A stretch of 54,748 nucleotides of DNA, taken from assembly GCF_014192915.1 (NCBI RefSeq), contig NZ_JACHYN010000026.1, positions 1-54,748 of the forward strand, given 5' to 3'. The DNA comes from Azospirillum sp. OGB3. GTDB lineage: Bacteria; Pseudomonadota; Alphaproteobacteria; Azospirillales; Azospirillaceae. Below are positions 30,743 through 39,876 of the stretch, one piece after another. Made by a program: the position numbers and the translations under genes. The notes under the pieces were generated by a model. It was not told the DNA's origin. It worked only from the letters and a program-made list of their open reading frames with translations, and ran no database searches. Within the stretch, counting starts at the first letter, position 1, and each line of letters opens with the position of its first letter.

Positions 30743-32245
30743 TTAGTGTTTGTCCGCGTCGGCCACGGCTGGATCGCAGTCCTTCGCAGAGACCGCGACG
30801 ACGTCGAAAATGCTACGGATTCCGGGGTCCGGTCGCTCGTACATCTCGTCCACCACCCGGGCTGCGCGCTCCCGCGCCTCCTCACGCTGGCGGGCGAGGA
30901 ATGCCTTGAAAGTCTCGACGTGTTCCCGCGCGTCGTCCTCCAGCGCCTTGCGGATGGTGTCGCCACCACGCGCCCGCTTCATGGAGACCGACGCGTAGCT
31001 GAAGAGGATGAGCGCTTCGACGCGGGCGGCGGCGGTGTCCGGCGGCGCTTCAGTGATGCCGGGAGCCGCCTCCTCCGCCAGATCGCCCCAGCCCTGCACC
31101 ACGAGGAACTCCGATCCCCCCAGCACCCGTTCGACCCCGCTCAGGGACAGGCGTTCAGTCAGGCCGACATCTAGGTCTTCGCCCTCCCAAGGGAAGAACT
31201 GATGGTACGGCCCCAGGGACATGCTGCGTCGGGGTGGCAAGCGGAGCGCGACCGACTTGGCGTGGCCTTCCTTGAGGACCGGCATGAAATGCGCCGAGAA
31301 CTCGCCTTGGACGGCCGGTGGCACGCCGAAGGAGAGGAATTCCAGTATGCTGCCGCCGCGCTCGGTCAAGCCAAGCCACGGGGACAGGAAAAAGTAGCCG
31401 GTCGGTTTCAGGTCCCCCCGCAGCTTAGCGATCCCGAAGCGGACCCGCTCCAGGACGAGGACGTCCACCGGGTACCAGTGCCCGTCGGTCCCGAGCATCT
31501 CGCCCGGTGTCCGGCTGACGACGTTGTGCAGCAGGCTGACACCCGGTGAGTTGAACACCGGCATGCCGATGGCGCCGTCCAGGACCCAGCCTTCGTCCAG
31601 CGACTCACTGTTGCCCGTCCGGAAGGCGTCGCGGCGCGCGGTCTCGTCGAAGTACCAGTCGAGGTCATGTCGCTGCGCGATCGAGGCGACCATGTGTCCC
31701 AGCAGCTCGTGAGCCCGGTTGAAGCCTTCGACCGACACGCCGGACACGGCGGGATGGAAGGAGGTGCCGTCGACCAGGGCCAGGACGGCTTCGTCCAATG
31801 ACCCATCCGTCATCTTCGCGCACTCCTCGGCAAGGTTGAGGTAGTGACTAGGGTTGACGCTGATGTTGCCCTCGGCCTCCTTCTTTGAACGGCTCGACAG
31901 CCGGAACTTGCCCAAGCGGGTCTCGTCGCCGCTCTTGCCGATCCCGGACCGGACGACAAGATCGCCGAGTGTGAAGCCGTTCTTGCGGACCTTCTTCACC
32001 GCCCCGATCATAGGATCCATATTCCGGGCCATCTGCACGGCCGCCTCGCGAGGCAGCTTGCACAGTCCCCTCAGCGTCCGCCGCACATGGTCCGCCCTCC
32101 GCTCCGTCTCGGCGTCCAGTCTGGCTTGGTCCACCCGGTCCTTTCGCGCGCCTTGCCCCGCCCACGCACCGTCCGTGTCGCCCTCGCCCGTGTTCCGACG
32201 CCCCGGCTCCATGCCTCCCTCGTCCTCATTCGGATGTTCCGCCAT
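30743..32245 (-). CDS. Hypothetical protein, 500 aa
   Basis: Not recognised. A charged, disordered N-terminus (1-50) precedes a helical segment and a mixed domain (VSVEGFNRAHELLGHMVASIAQRHDLDWYFDE, DGHWYPVDVLVLERVRFGIAKL, FFLSPWLGLTERGGSILEFLSFGVPP). The C-terminal 80 residues are helical and basic. AAGGAGA lies at good spacing before the ATG. It is upstream of the DCL protein gene and may form a two-gene unit with it; such pairs near a toxin-antitoxin operon and IS debris are candidates for defence or stabilisation, without direct evidence. Confidence 0.6.
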   Translation of the reverse strand: MAEHPNEDEGGMEPGRRNTGEGDTDGAWAGQGARKDRVDQARLDAETERRADHVRRTLRGLCKLPREAAVQMARNMDPMIGAVKKVRKNGFTLGDLVVRSGIGKSGDETRLGKFRLSSRSKKEAEGNISVNPSHYLNLAEECAKMTDGSLDEAVLALVDGTSFHPAVSGVSVEGFNRAHELLGHMVASIAQRHDLDWYFDETARRDAFRTGNSESLDEGWVLDGAIGMPVFNSPGVSLLHNVVSRTPGEMLGTDGHWYPVDVLVLERVRFGIAKLRGDLKPTGYFFLSPWLGLTERGGSILEFLSFGVPPAVQGEFSAHFMPVLKEGHAKSVALRLPPRRSMSLGPYHQFFPWEGEDLDVGLTERLSLSGVERVLGGSEFLVVQGWGDLAEEAAPGITEAPPDTAAARVEALILFSYASVSMKRARGGDTIRKALEDDAREHVETFKAFLARQREEARERAARVVDEMYERPDPGIRSIFDVVAVSAKDCDPAVADADKH

Positions 32246-32686
32246 CTCTGTCTCCTTCGTTCCGTCGCTCGTGGCGACGAACGAGATCTACATCGGACCG
32301 ACGGGGGCGTCCTTTCCAGTCGCCAGTTTTTGATCAACATCCCGAACAGGTTTGCATGACGTTACTCGAAAGGTGTGTCTGACCGAGGAGGAAAGGTTTG
32401 CGGTACGCGGCCGCGGAGCAGCGATTGCGGATCGCGTCGGCATCCGGGCGTCTGTTCACGAGGCCAGCCAGAACCAGGTCGGCGCCGCCGGTCCGCCAGC
32501 GAGATGGTTACCCAGTCCGGCGTCGACGGCACCGAGGAGCAGGACCTGGAGGGAGTAGCGGCCGTCGGGTTGGGTTGGTGCTGGCCATCCTTCTTATCGG
32601 CGGCGCCGTCCCATTATGAGACGGGTGCCGCCCCTGCCCTGCTGGCCACAACCAGATCGCCGCCGGTCCGGCGGTGAGCTGGTCGC
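32246..32686. other. Intergenic region, no supported gene
   Basis: About 440 nt between the 500-aa gene and the transposase fragment. Open frames on both strands have the Arg/Pro/Ser composition of random GC-rich DNA. It must contain the promoter of the 500-aa gene, but I see no convincing -35/-10 pair and no copy of the 27-bp palindrome. Confidence 0.4.
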
Positions 32687-33060
32687 CTAGCTGTCCGGAT
32701 GCGACACCTTCTTGGCGCGTTCGACCACTACCATCGCTTTGGGGAGGCGACAGGGATCGTCAGGCGGTCGGTGATGAGGATTGGCCAGTTCGGGCTTGCG
32801 GCGTAGGCGCGCCTTGACGATGTCGTTGGGCGCTTTGCCCTCGAGCACGCGCTGCCGGCGGGTGTTGTAAGTGACGTTGTAGCCCTGCAGCAGGCGCTCC
32901 AGCGAGCGGTGGGTGCCGACGGTGATGACGAGCACGTCGTGGCCGACGCGTCCGTTGAAGCGCTCCACCATACCGTTGGTTTTGGGCGTGTAGGGCTTGG
33001 TGCGGCGGTGTGCGATGCCGAGGTCGCGACACGTTTTCTCAAAGGCGTCGGCGGTGAAGC
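32687..33060 (-). pseudogene. IS481-like transposase fragment
   Basis: The reading frame FTADAFEKTCRDLGIAHRRTKPYTPKTNGMVERFNGRV is the end of a DDE integrase core of IS481/IS3-type transposases (H-R-x-x-K-P-Y-x-P-x-T-N-G-x-V-E-R-F-N). It is cut at 33060, where unrelated plus-strand coding sequence begins, so only the C-terminal third remains. Confidence 0.7.
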
Positions 33061-33152
33061 AGCTGGACCTGGAGAAGCTGGCGGACCTGATCGACGCCAT
33101 CGAGCGAGGCACCGATCAACCACAGGCGGCCGTCGAGGCCCTGCTTCGTTGA
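33060..33152 (+). pseudogene. C-terminal gene fragment, unidentified
   Basis: The frame QLDLEKLADLIDAIERGTDQ and following residues to VEALLR-stop has clear coding character on plus but begins abruptly at the IS junction. No family could be named. Confidence 0.35.
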
Positions 33153-33165
33153 AGGTCAAATCAAC

Positions 33166-33342
33166 CGCGAAATGCGAATATCCAGAATTCGCAGACTTCG
33201 CGGGATGAACGGCGGCCCTTAGGGACAGGGAAAGGGCCGCCGCGTCCGCATGACCAAGTGGTTTCGGCAGCCCACCTGAACACCAAGGCATTCTATCCGG
33301 AACGGTGTTCGCAGGAATAGCCTGAAGTGGCGGACTTTCGCA
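33166..33342. repeat. Two diverged repeats, possible IS ends
   Basis: Read on minus, GCGAAGTCTGCGAATTC (33166-33204) and GCGAAAGTCCGCCACTTC (33306-33342) begin related blocks that continue with GG-A/C-TATTC. Between them lies a perfect 11-bp hairpin, CGGCGGCCCTT with AAGGGCCGCCG (33210-33242). Multiple terminal repeats like these occur at IS21-type ends. Confidence 0.35.
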
Positions 33343-33806
33343 TCGCCCGGTGGACCCCAGCCAAGTGCCGAACGGGCTCAGTCGCGACAAGATTGCCACC
33401 TTTCGATCTTGTCGGCGGGTTTGAGGGCCTGGACGAGCTGGTGACTGCTCTTGGCGTTGGAAGCGGCCAGCTCTGGCGGACCGGCCGGAAAGCCGGCACC
33501 ATCGAGTACGGCGCCGATCAACGCGTCGACCGCAGCCGAAGGTGCCGTCTCGACCAGCATCACGTCGGCGCCGACGACGTCCACCAGCCGGAGGACCTGG
33601 ACCAGCAGTGTGCCAGCTGCAGAGCTTGGATGCAGTGTCGATCGCTGCAGCGGCGCCTGAGGTCAGCACTTACCAGTTGGCCAACCGTGGAGATCAACCT
33701 GATCTGTCGGGGACTACGAGGATGCCGCCACTCGGTGGGACGGCCAGCGCTAGGCAGCCCCACCTTCAACGGCGTTGTCAGCTTCTCCGAGCTGGCTTGA
33801 TCTGCC
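33343..33806. other. Region without a supported gene
   Basis: A minus frame at 33378-33584 (begins MDVVGADVMLVETAPSAAVD) has protein-like composition and could be a fragment, but it has no clear start site or recognised family. The rest is unassigned. The segment lies just downstream of traN and belongs to the IS-rich zone. Confidence 0.3.
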
Positions 33807-36563
33807 CTAAAAAGCACGACCTGGCAACGGCTGGGCTTTCAGGTTGGTCGTCGCGTCCTGGCGAGCCTTGTCGACATTGACGGTTCCCACGCGCTCCTTC
33901 GCGCGCTCGGACGCATCGATACGAGTTCCGAGGTTGAGCTGGCTGCCCGCGCCGGTGAGCCTTTCGATGTTGACGTTGGACTCGGTCGGAAGATGGCCGG
34001 TCTCGGCCAAAATTCCCAGCCATTCGTCCAAGTTCACCCGCGACCAGTCAATAGCCTGTATCTCCTCGGTGGAGATGCCTCGGCAGTTGGGGCTCTTTGG
34101 CTCTCCCCAGGGAAGATTCAGCTGAGGCCTTGCCTGTTCTTGAATGATCCGACTCAAAGGAGAGTTGAAGCAGCAGTAGCTTTCCCGCTTCTCGATGCAT
34201 GCGCCCGCCGCACTTGTATGGCAATAGCTGCCCACATGGTGGCAGTTTTTAAGCTGTTTCATTGCATTAAGCTCGAACTCAGATTCCTCGCACGCCCAAA
34301 TGATTTGGATCAGAATCATCGTGATCTGATAGATCATGTACGCCCACATGATCCAGCCGAGCGCCGTCCCGATGATTGCTTGGCCACCGCCCAGTTGCAG
34401 AGATCCCTGCGCCGTGCCGCCGGCAAATGCCGAGGCCCCAGTTTCGGCAACAGAAAAGAGGCTGTTCGCCGCGGCGTCACCGAAAATCTGGGCCGTCCAC
34501 TCCCCGACTTGATTGAGGATCTCCTGCTGCACCGTGCTCAGGAGTGTTTGCGAAGCGGCGTCCGATGCCACCGACTCCGTCCCACCCCAGATGTTCTCCC
34601 AGCCCTGCACGAACGGCTTGTTGATTTCCGTCCAGGCATTGCTGATCGGCTCCGAGAGCGACTGCCAAGCTCCCCGCAACGCATTGCTCTTGTCGAGCGC
34701 GGATACGGCGCTGTCCAATTTGCCAACCGCCAGCACCAGGGAGATGTAGTCGCCGAGCGACGTGGTAGACGGCGAGGAGCAACAATCAACGATGCCCCCC
34801 ACCGCCTTCTTGCATGATTTGGCCTCGCCCTTGAACACCTCACACGTCCGGTTGGCCTCGATTGTGTCCTCGCCGCAATCTGCATCCATCGCCATAAAGC
34901 GTGCGGCTTGAAGGGTTGCCGCGGCACGAGCAAAATCACCGCTTTGATCCGCCTGCGGGTTCACGCAGTCGGTTCCCATGCAGCGGATTGGTCCAGGGCA
35001 ACTCGTTTGGCTTGAACGAGTGACCGTCGGAACTTGACGATCATAGCCACAGTCCCAGGTTTCCTCCCGGACATAGCACTGCCCCGACGCGCCCTGCGCG
35101 TTGCCCACACATCCTGACTTGATGAAGCCGCAGCCTGGATTGCCTTCCAATGCCGCGCAGCTGTTGGTCTCCGTGCCGGCGTTGGTAGGGCATTGCTGAT
35201 TGCCCTGCGCGTCCGTCCAGCAGTCCATCGGTCCCTTCCAGAACTCACACTTCGCGCTGACCGATGCCTTGCGGCAAAGCGGCGAAAGGCCAGGATGGAT
35301 CGATGGCATCCTTGACTCGCACATCTCGATGCCGTCAATGATCGCGCACTTGTCCGCAGGCTCGTCATCAGGCGTACAGGTTTCGATGCCCTCAGAGTCC
35401 GTGGTGCAGGTCTGGCCCCAGTTTGAAATCGATGGCATGTCCAAGCATTGGTAGGTACCAGTGCAGAATTTGTCGGCCATGCCCTTCACGGAACGCTCGC
35501 AGTCAGGTGGCGAGTATTCGTCCACAGCGAGGATCTTGCTCGGGTCGTACATGACCTTGATGCGTGCGTACCCCTCACCTTTGCCGGTGACAGAGGTGCG
35601 GGTGCGAAACTCCAACGGCCCTTTTGTTTTGAAGTAGCTGGTGACGTCGACATTGGGATTGAGCGCCCAGCTGTTGGCCAGCTCGCATTGCCCGGCAGTT
35701 TCAGGAGGAAAATTGTTGTTGGGTCCAGACCAGACCTTCTGTTTGTTGATTAGAATTTGCATGTAATCATCCCACTTCGCATACTCAATGGTCGCGGAAA
35801 GCAGGGCATCTGGATTGAATACGTCGACCGAAATCGCCTCTTCAAAAATAGAGCAGTTGCCTGCCCAGTAGTTATCACCAACGGTCCCGATCCAAACGTG
35901 AAGACAGCCTGGACCGCACGACGACAGGTTAAGTGGGCCTGACTTGTGATCGATGATTCCTGTTTTATAGGTATGAATAAGCGTGCACTGGCGCGTCTCG
36001 TCGGCAACCCGTTCGCAAGTCTTGTAGTCGGGAACGTGCGCAGCGAACGAACCCTTCGAAAAGGTCGTCTCCGTGGAACAGTCTTGGAAGTCTGCCGGTA
36101 GATTGTTCCAAGTAAAATCCGATTGATTCCACACCGGGTCATTCGCGAGGTCTGGCCTGGACGCCCCTGTGGAACCAACTACGGTGCGGTAGGCGTCACC
36201 AGTCCTGCTCTGTTCCATCTGCAACCGCATATGGGCAGCCGTGCCTGCCTGCCGCATGGAAGTTTCGTTTCCATATAAGCCCTGTATGATCTCGGTGTTC
36301 TGGCCCGCTGAGCCTGGGAACACTTCTCCGGACGATAAAGACAGCGGTTTGCTGGCGTTCGGCCAAAGGGTGACCTGGCCGTCCGGCTGAGCGGAGAACA
36401 GGTCGTTGACGTTTGGCAGCGATGAACCGGTTGCCCGGCCGGCGGCCGCACCCACTGCGATGGGGTCAGCCAAAGCCACAGATGCGAACTGGACCGTCAG
36501 CATCGCCGATACGATGATGGCCGTGATCGGCTGAGCCAGCCACGACGAGCGTAAGGACTTCAT
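33807..36563 (-). CDS. traN: TraN, outer-membrane mating-pair stabilisation protein, 918 aa
   Basis: Signal peptide (residues 1-33), then a long Cys-rich region (about 160-620: clusters such as CGPGCLHVWIG, FCTGTYQCLDMP, CMGTDCVNPQ) and a C-terminal region with more Cys (SYCHTSAAGACIEKRESYCCFNSPLSRIIQEQARPQL). FNSPLSRIIQEQ...W is a TraN hallmark. In F-type systems TraN sits in the outer membrane and contacts recipient receptors. It is last in the operon; the two Dsb proteins in this window probably fold it. Confidence 0.9.
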   Translation of the reverse strand: MKSLRSSWLAQPITAIIVSAMLTVQFASVALADPIAVGAAAGRATGSSLPNVNDLFSAQPDGQVTLWPNASKPLSLSSGEVFPGSAGQNTEIIQGLYGNETSMRQAGTAAHMRLQMEQSRTGDAYRTVVGSTGASRPDLANDPVWNQSDFTWNNLPADFQDCSTETTFSKGSFAAHVPDYKTCERVADETRQCTLIHTYKTGIIDHKSGPLNLSSCGPGCLHVWIGTVGDNYWAGNCSIFEEAISVDVFNPDALLSATIEYAKWDDYMQILINKQKVWSGPNNNFPPETAGQCELANSWALNPNVDVTSYFKTKGPLEFRTRTSVTGKGEGYARIKVMYDPSKILAVDEYSPPDCERSVKGMADKFCTGTYQCLDMPSISNWGQTCTTDSEGIETCTPDDEPADKCAIIDGIEMCESRMPSIHPGLSPLCRKASVSAKCEFWKGPMDCWTDAQGNQQCPTNAGTETNSCAALEGNPGCGFIKSGCVGNAQGASGQCYVREETWDCGYDRQVPTVTRSSQTSCPGPIRCMGTDCVNPQADQSGDFARAAATLQAARFMAMDADCGEDTIEANRTCEVFKGEAKSCKKAVGGIVDCCSSPSTTSLGDYISLVLAVGKLDSAVSALDKSNALRGAWQSLSEPISNAWTEINKPFVQGWENIWGGTESVASDAASQTLLSTVQQEILNQVGEWTAQIFGDAAANSLFSVAETGASAFAGGTAQGSLQLGGGQAIIGTALGWIMWAYMIYQITMILIQIIWACEESEFELNAMKQLKNCHHVGSYCHTSAAGACIEKRESYCCFNSPLSRIIQEQARPQLNLPWGEPKSPNCRGISTEEIQAIDWSRVNLDEWLGILAETGHLPTESNVNIERLTGAGSQLNLGTRIDASERAKERVGTVNVDKARQDATTNLKAQPLPGRAF

Positions 36564-36686
36564 GGGCGTCTCATGCGAGCAGTGGGCGAAGAGAGGACCG
36601 AGTGGTCAGTTGGTCGCGACGCGAGTTTCAGATCGCTTTCATTTCACGCATGGTTGCGCGAATTGCAGCTACACTTGCGACGCTAT

Positions 36687-37709
36687 TTACATGAAGGATG
36701 AACAGCAATCCACCCAGCGCCAGAGAATAAACATGCTGTCCTCTCCAACGCCGGGTATTTGCTTACCCATTCCCCATTTCCAATCAGATTCGCCGGTGAC
36801 ATGGTCACCATTTGCCTCTGGTAGCGGAAAGAACATGCTCCAACGGTACTGAGACTTCGGAAACATAGGATCAATGCGCCCGCCGCACAGCGCATCGTCT
36901 CCCATGGTGCGCCACGACAGACCGCGGCGGTGAGCGGCGGCGATAGAGCGCGCGGCCAGAACATTGGTGTTCTCCGCCAGCCCGCCGAATGCTTCATCCC
37001 AGCCGCTGAACGGGTAGATCGACGTGGACCACGTACCAAGGCACCAAAACAGCTTGGTGATGGGTCGGCCCGCCGTCGCCGCGACAGCGTCCGCCACGCA
37101 CGCCGACTGCGCGATGGGGTTGGCAACGACCGCCGCCTCTGGCTGGGTGAAGAAGGCGAGCTCCGAATTGTTCCACGTCGGGTCCAACTCAGAAATCATC
37201 ATGAGGTCAAAGTCGAAGAAGCCGTCGGCAACGCAGTTATTGTCGACGAACAGATCCAACATGATCAACAACGGGAAGGCATAAGTGTGATAATGGTAAA
37301 ACGCACTGTCCCCCATGTCGTCTTCCGAGACGCCGGTCGTGCCCTGCATGCGCCGCGCGATCGGTAAGGTGATGCCGCCCAGCGCCATTGAGCAGCCAGG
37401 CTTGCGCACAAGCTCCACGATACGAGCCGGCTGCCACATGGCAATGGTCAGGCCAGGCTTCGGCATTCCCAGCCGATCACTGCATAAGCACGCAGATTTG
37501 CTGGTGGCGCCTTCCGGCACTCGACCGTTTCCACCACCCAAGGGAATGCCAGCGACCTTCACCGGGAAGATGCAGGACCAGCAGATGTCGGTGAGCAACT
37601 TTCCAGAAAAAAGCTGGGAGTTCGGGCAGGCAGGGTCGGCTTGCGCAGGCGACAAGGGGCTCGCGAACAGAGCAACGGCCAACGCGGCGGCGGCAAAGAG
37701 GCTGCGCAT
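36687..37709 (-). CDS. traU: TraU, F-type pilus assembly protein, 340 aa
   Basis: Signal peptide (1-24), then CPNSQLFSGKLLTDICWSCIFPVKVAG, the TraU N-terminal signature, with WNNSELAFFTQPEAAVVANPIAQSACVADAVA and the Cys-rich C-terminus WRWVDCCSSFM. TraU is a periplasmic, disulfide-rich protein needed for DNA transfer. The start overlaps the trbC-traW stop as TGATG (coupled translation). Confidence 0.93.
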   Translation of the reverse strand: MRSLFAAAALAVALFASPLSPAQADPACPNSQLFSGKLLTDICWSCIFPVKVAGIPLGGGNGRVPEGATSKSACLCSDRLGMPKPGLTIAMWQPARIVELVRKPGCSMALGGITLPIARRMQGTTGVSEDDMGDSAFYHYHTYAFPLLIMLDLFVDNNCVADGFFDFDLMMISELDPTWNNSELAFFTQPEAAVVANPIAQSACVADAVAATAGRPITKLFWCLGTWSTSIYPFSGWDEAFGGLAENTNVLAARSIAAAHRRGLSWRTMGDDALCGGRIDPMFPKSQYRWSMFFPLPEANGDHVTGESDWKWGMGKQIPGVGEDSMFILWRWVDCCSSFM

Positions 37710-38842
37710 CAGGGGTTGTCCTTCTCTGGCGGGATCTCGGTAACGACAAAGGCGCGACCGTTGGCCTCGATCAGGGTCGGCACCCGCTCCACCTTGAAGC
37801 GGGACTTGATATCCGGGGTCAGCAGATAGACCGGGCCATCGACCCTCTCCTCGATCTTGTCCAAGCCTTCCCAGCCGCCGTCGCGGTCCATGGCGGTCAT
37901 CACCAGCGTCACACGGCGCCTGCCCTGCACCTCGGCGGCTAGTTTGGCGGCAACCGCCACTTGGCCGGGGGAGCGAGCGTCAAAAACTACCAGGCGCTGC
38001 GTGAAGGGCAGCTTGTCCAAGGGATTGATCCGGCGTCCTGCTTCGACGAGGACGCGCCCTTCGGCATCGGTGATCGGCTTGGTGACAACGACCGTTGGGT
38101 CGATCACGCGTTCCCGCCGATCCGTCACCTCGGGCAGCTCCTCGAAACGGGCTTTGCGCCAGAACTCTTCCAGAGCTCGGCGCTTGTAGCCCTCCAAGTC
38201 GAAATCCTTGGCGTTCGCTTGCAGAACGTCGATCAGGTCCGGCTCGACCACCGTGACAGTGGGGCCCAGGACCCCAAGATCACCAGTCGCGCCTTCCTGA
38301 ACTTTGCCCCTGATGAACTCGGGAGAAATGAGGCCAGTGGCGTGGGCAACGATTTTTGTGCCGTCGTTGAAGGCAACAACCGGCGCCGCAGAGACAGACA
38401 GCTGCCGGAAGACCATTGGGTCGATGCTGACGTTCGGAAGCGGGTCGATGGTGCGCAGCATGGCGTGCAGCCTCCGGACGCCCTGCCCGAACGTCTCGCC
38501 CGGCAGCACGCCGCGGAAGAGCACCTGCACGTCATCGCGGCCAGCAACGCTTCGAAAGAGGTCCTTGAGCGCCGACTCCCCCAGCGCCCAGGATGCGAGG
38601 ATCTGCACCCGGCGCCCTTCTTCCGGCGGCGGCGGCTCGGCGGCGCCTGACCCGGCCTCGGGCACGGACATCGGTCGATTGGCTGCATCCTTACCGTAGA
38701 GCCAGGCCGGCGGCGGCTGCGTGGTCGCCTGCTGCTTGATCCGCTGTGCTCGATCCACAATGGCACGAATGTCGTCGTCACTTGCGACCGCTGGCATGGC
38801 CAGGATGGTCGCGCCGAGGATCACCAGGGCGAGGCTGCGCAT
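37709..38842 (-). CDS. TrbC-TraW fusion, pilus assembly protein, 377 aa
   Basis: Signal peptide (1-21) and Pro-rich linker, a TrbC-type thioredoxin-like domain (about 78-190: QILASWALGESALKDLFRSVAGRDDVQVLFRGVLPGE ... VVAFNDGTKIV), then a TraW-type domain (about 215-377: EVTDRRERVIDPTVVVTKPITDAEGRVLVEAGRRINPLDKLPFTQRLVVFDARSPGQV ... VPTLIEANGRAFVVTEI). In F these are two proteins that interact in the periplasm; here they are one chain. AGGA precedes the ATG. Confidence 0.88.
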   Translation of the reverse strand: MRSLALVILGATILAMPAVASDDDIRAIVDRAQRIKQQATTQPPPAWLYGKDAANRPMSVPEAGSGAAEPPPPEEGRRVQILASWALGESALKDLFRSVAGRDDVQVLFRGVLPGETFGQGVRRLHAMLRTIDPLPNVSIDPMVFRQLSVSAAPVVAFNDGTKIVAHATGLISPEFIRGKVQEGATGDLGVLGPTVTVVEPDLIDVLQANAKDFDLEGYKRRALEEFWRKARFEELPEVTDRRERVIDPTVVVTKPITDAEGRVLVEAGRRINPLDKLPFTQRLVVFDARSPGQVAVAAKLAAEVQGRRRVTLVMTAMDRDGGWEGLDKIEERVDGPVYLLTPDIKSRFKVERVPTLIEANGRAFVVTEIPPEKDNP

Positions 38843-38911
38843 GCATGGTCCTGTATGGATTTGGTGAACAACCCGGTGCTGTCGGGTTCTGTCAACGTCG
38901 GTACCAGCGCA

Positions 38912-39163
38912 TCAGTGCTTACGCATGGTGGGCGGTGTGCCGTCGCTTACGCCCAGGAAAATGAGTATCCCCAGCACGGCGATCAGGGCCACGTTGCCTA
39001 TCGGCGACACGGACGCGAGGGCGGCCGGGAACTCGGTGCTCACCATGCCGCTCCAGATTAGGTCGAACCAGAATCTTAGGCCGGACAAGACCATGGCGGC
39101 ACAAATCAAGGCGCCGACAAAGCTAAGGGCGGGGCGAAGCAGCGTGGTGAATTTTCCGAGCAT
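38912..39163 (-). CDS. Small inner-membrane protein, 83 aa
   Basis: Two predicted membrane spans (about 11-31 and 56-74: ALSFVGALICAAMVLSGLRFWF and GNVALIAVLGILIFLGV). The ATG at 39163 has GAGAG upstream and follows the -10 at 39210 by about 45 nt, so it is the first gene of the trbC-traW/traU/traN operon. Not recognised; similar small membrane proteins occur in other F-type clusters. Confidence 0.6.
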   Translation of the reverse strand: MLGKFTTLLRPALSFVGALICAAMVLSGLRFWFDLIWSGMVSTEFPAALASVSPIGNVALIAVLGILIFLGVSDGTPPTMRKH

Positions 39164-39209
39164 CGAACTCTCGACAGCATCAGGAACGGCTTCCCGTCCA
39201 ATGCCGCCA

Positions 39210-39270
39210 AGACTACCGCTTTCCAACAACGCTCCGCGCCGCTGAAAGACGCTGGAAATCGTCGCCTTTC
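39210..39270 (-). promoter_or_regulatory. Regulon promoter, palindrome at 39244-39270
   Basis: GAAAGACG-N11-CGCCTTTC (plus). On minus it is followed by AGC-GGCGCG and, 28 nt after the palindrome, TAGTCT (39210-39215). No -10 lies on the plus side, so this site is unidirectional. Drives the traU/traN operon. Confidence 0.75.
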
Positions 39271-39357
39271 AGCCGTGTCGGTTCAGCCGTGTCGGTAATG
39301 TCGGTGCTGACTCTCTGGGTTCGATCACCACGGGGATGGAGCCCATTGCGCGGTTCG

Positions 39358-39876
39358 TCAAAACAGGCGGTACGCCCGTCCGACGATCTGTGCAGCCGGC
39401 AACTCACCCCAGTACCGGCTGTCATAGGAATCGATGGTTCGCCCCATCACCCAGACCGCCCCCGGCGACACCACCAGCTCACGCACGAAGTCGCCTGCAG
39501 GACGGCCGAGGGTGCGCGCAAGAGCTAATCCTTCGCCCACCTCACTCCCATTGACGGTGATCGACGCCTCACCGACGGCGACATGATCACCGGGTACGCC
39601 GTCAACCACCTTCACCATGGTCGTGCCATCCTTGAAGTAGGGGGTGAGCCCGCGCGCCGCGAAGGCGACGAGTTGTCCGCGCTCGACACCCTGGTCCCAG
39701 CGATCGATCAGCACCACCCGCGTGTCCGGCAGGCACCGGGAAATTTGCGGGTCTATGCCGATGCGATAGCGGTCTGTGATGTAGCTACCGCCCGCAAAGA
39801 GCGCCGCCAACAGTGCTCCCGCCTTCAGAGCGAACCGGCCCCACGGCTCCCGTTGGCGCACCGTGGTGACGCTCAC
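39358..39876 (-). CDS. TraF/TrhF-type S26 signal peptidase, 172 aa
   Basis: One N-terminal membrane span (about 15-33), the catalytic Ser region (QISRCLPDTRVVLIDRW) and Lys region (TTMVKVVDGVPGDHVAV) of conjugative S26 peptidases. Members such as TrhF and RP4 TraF process pilin. GTG start overlapping the trbI stop by 3 nt (GTGA). Last gene of the dsbC-traC-trbI operon. Confidence 0.85.
   Translation of the reverse strand: MSVTTVRQREPWGRFALKAGALLAALFAGGSYITDRYRIGIDPQISRCLPDTRVVLIDRWDQGVERGQLVAFAARGLTPYFKDGTTMVKVVDGVPGDHVAVGEASITVNGSEVGEGLALARTLGRPAGDFVRELVVSPGAVWVMGRTIDSYDSRYWGELPAAQIVGRAYRLF

Noticed and set aside
33162..33204. A dif/XerCD recombination site
   Set aside because: TGCGAAT-N7-ATTCGCA is palindromic but lacks the 11-6-11 dif pattern and is better explained as one of two related IS-end repeats.
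39269..39305. Direct repeat CAGCCGTGTCGGT twice as an iteron
   Set aside because: Only two copies beside a regulon palindrome; too few for an iteron array and no replication gene nearby.
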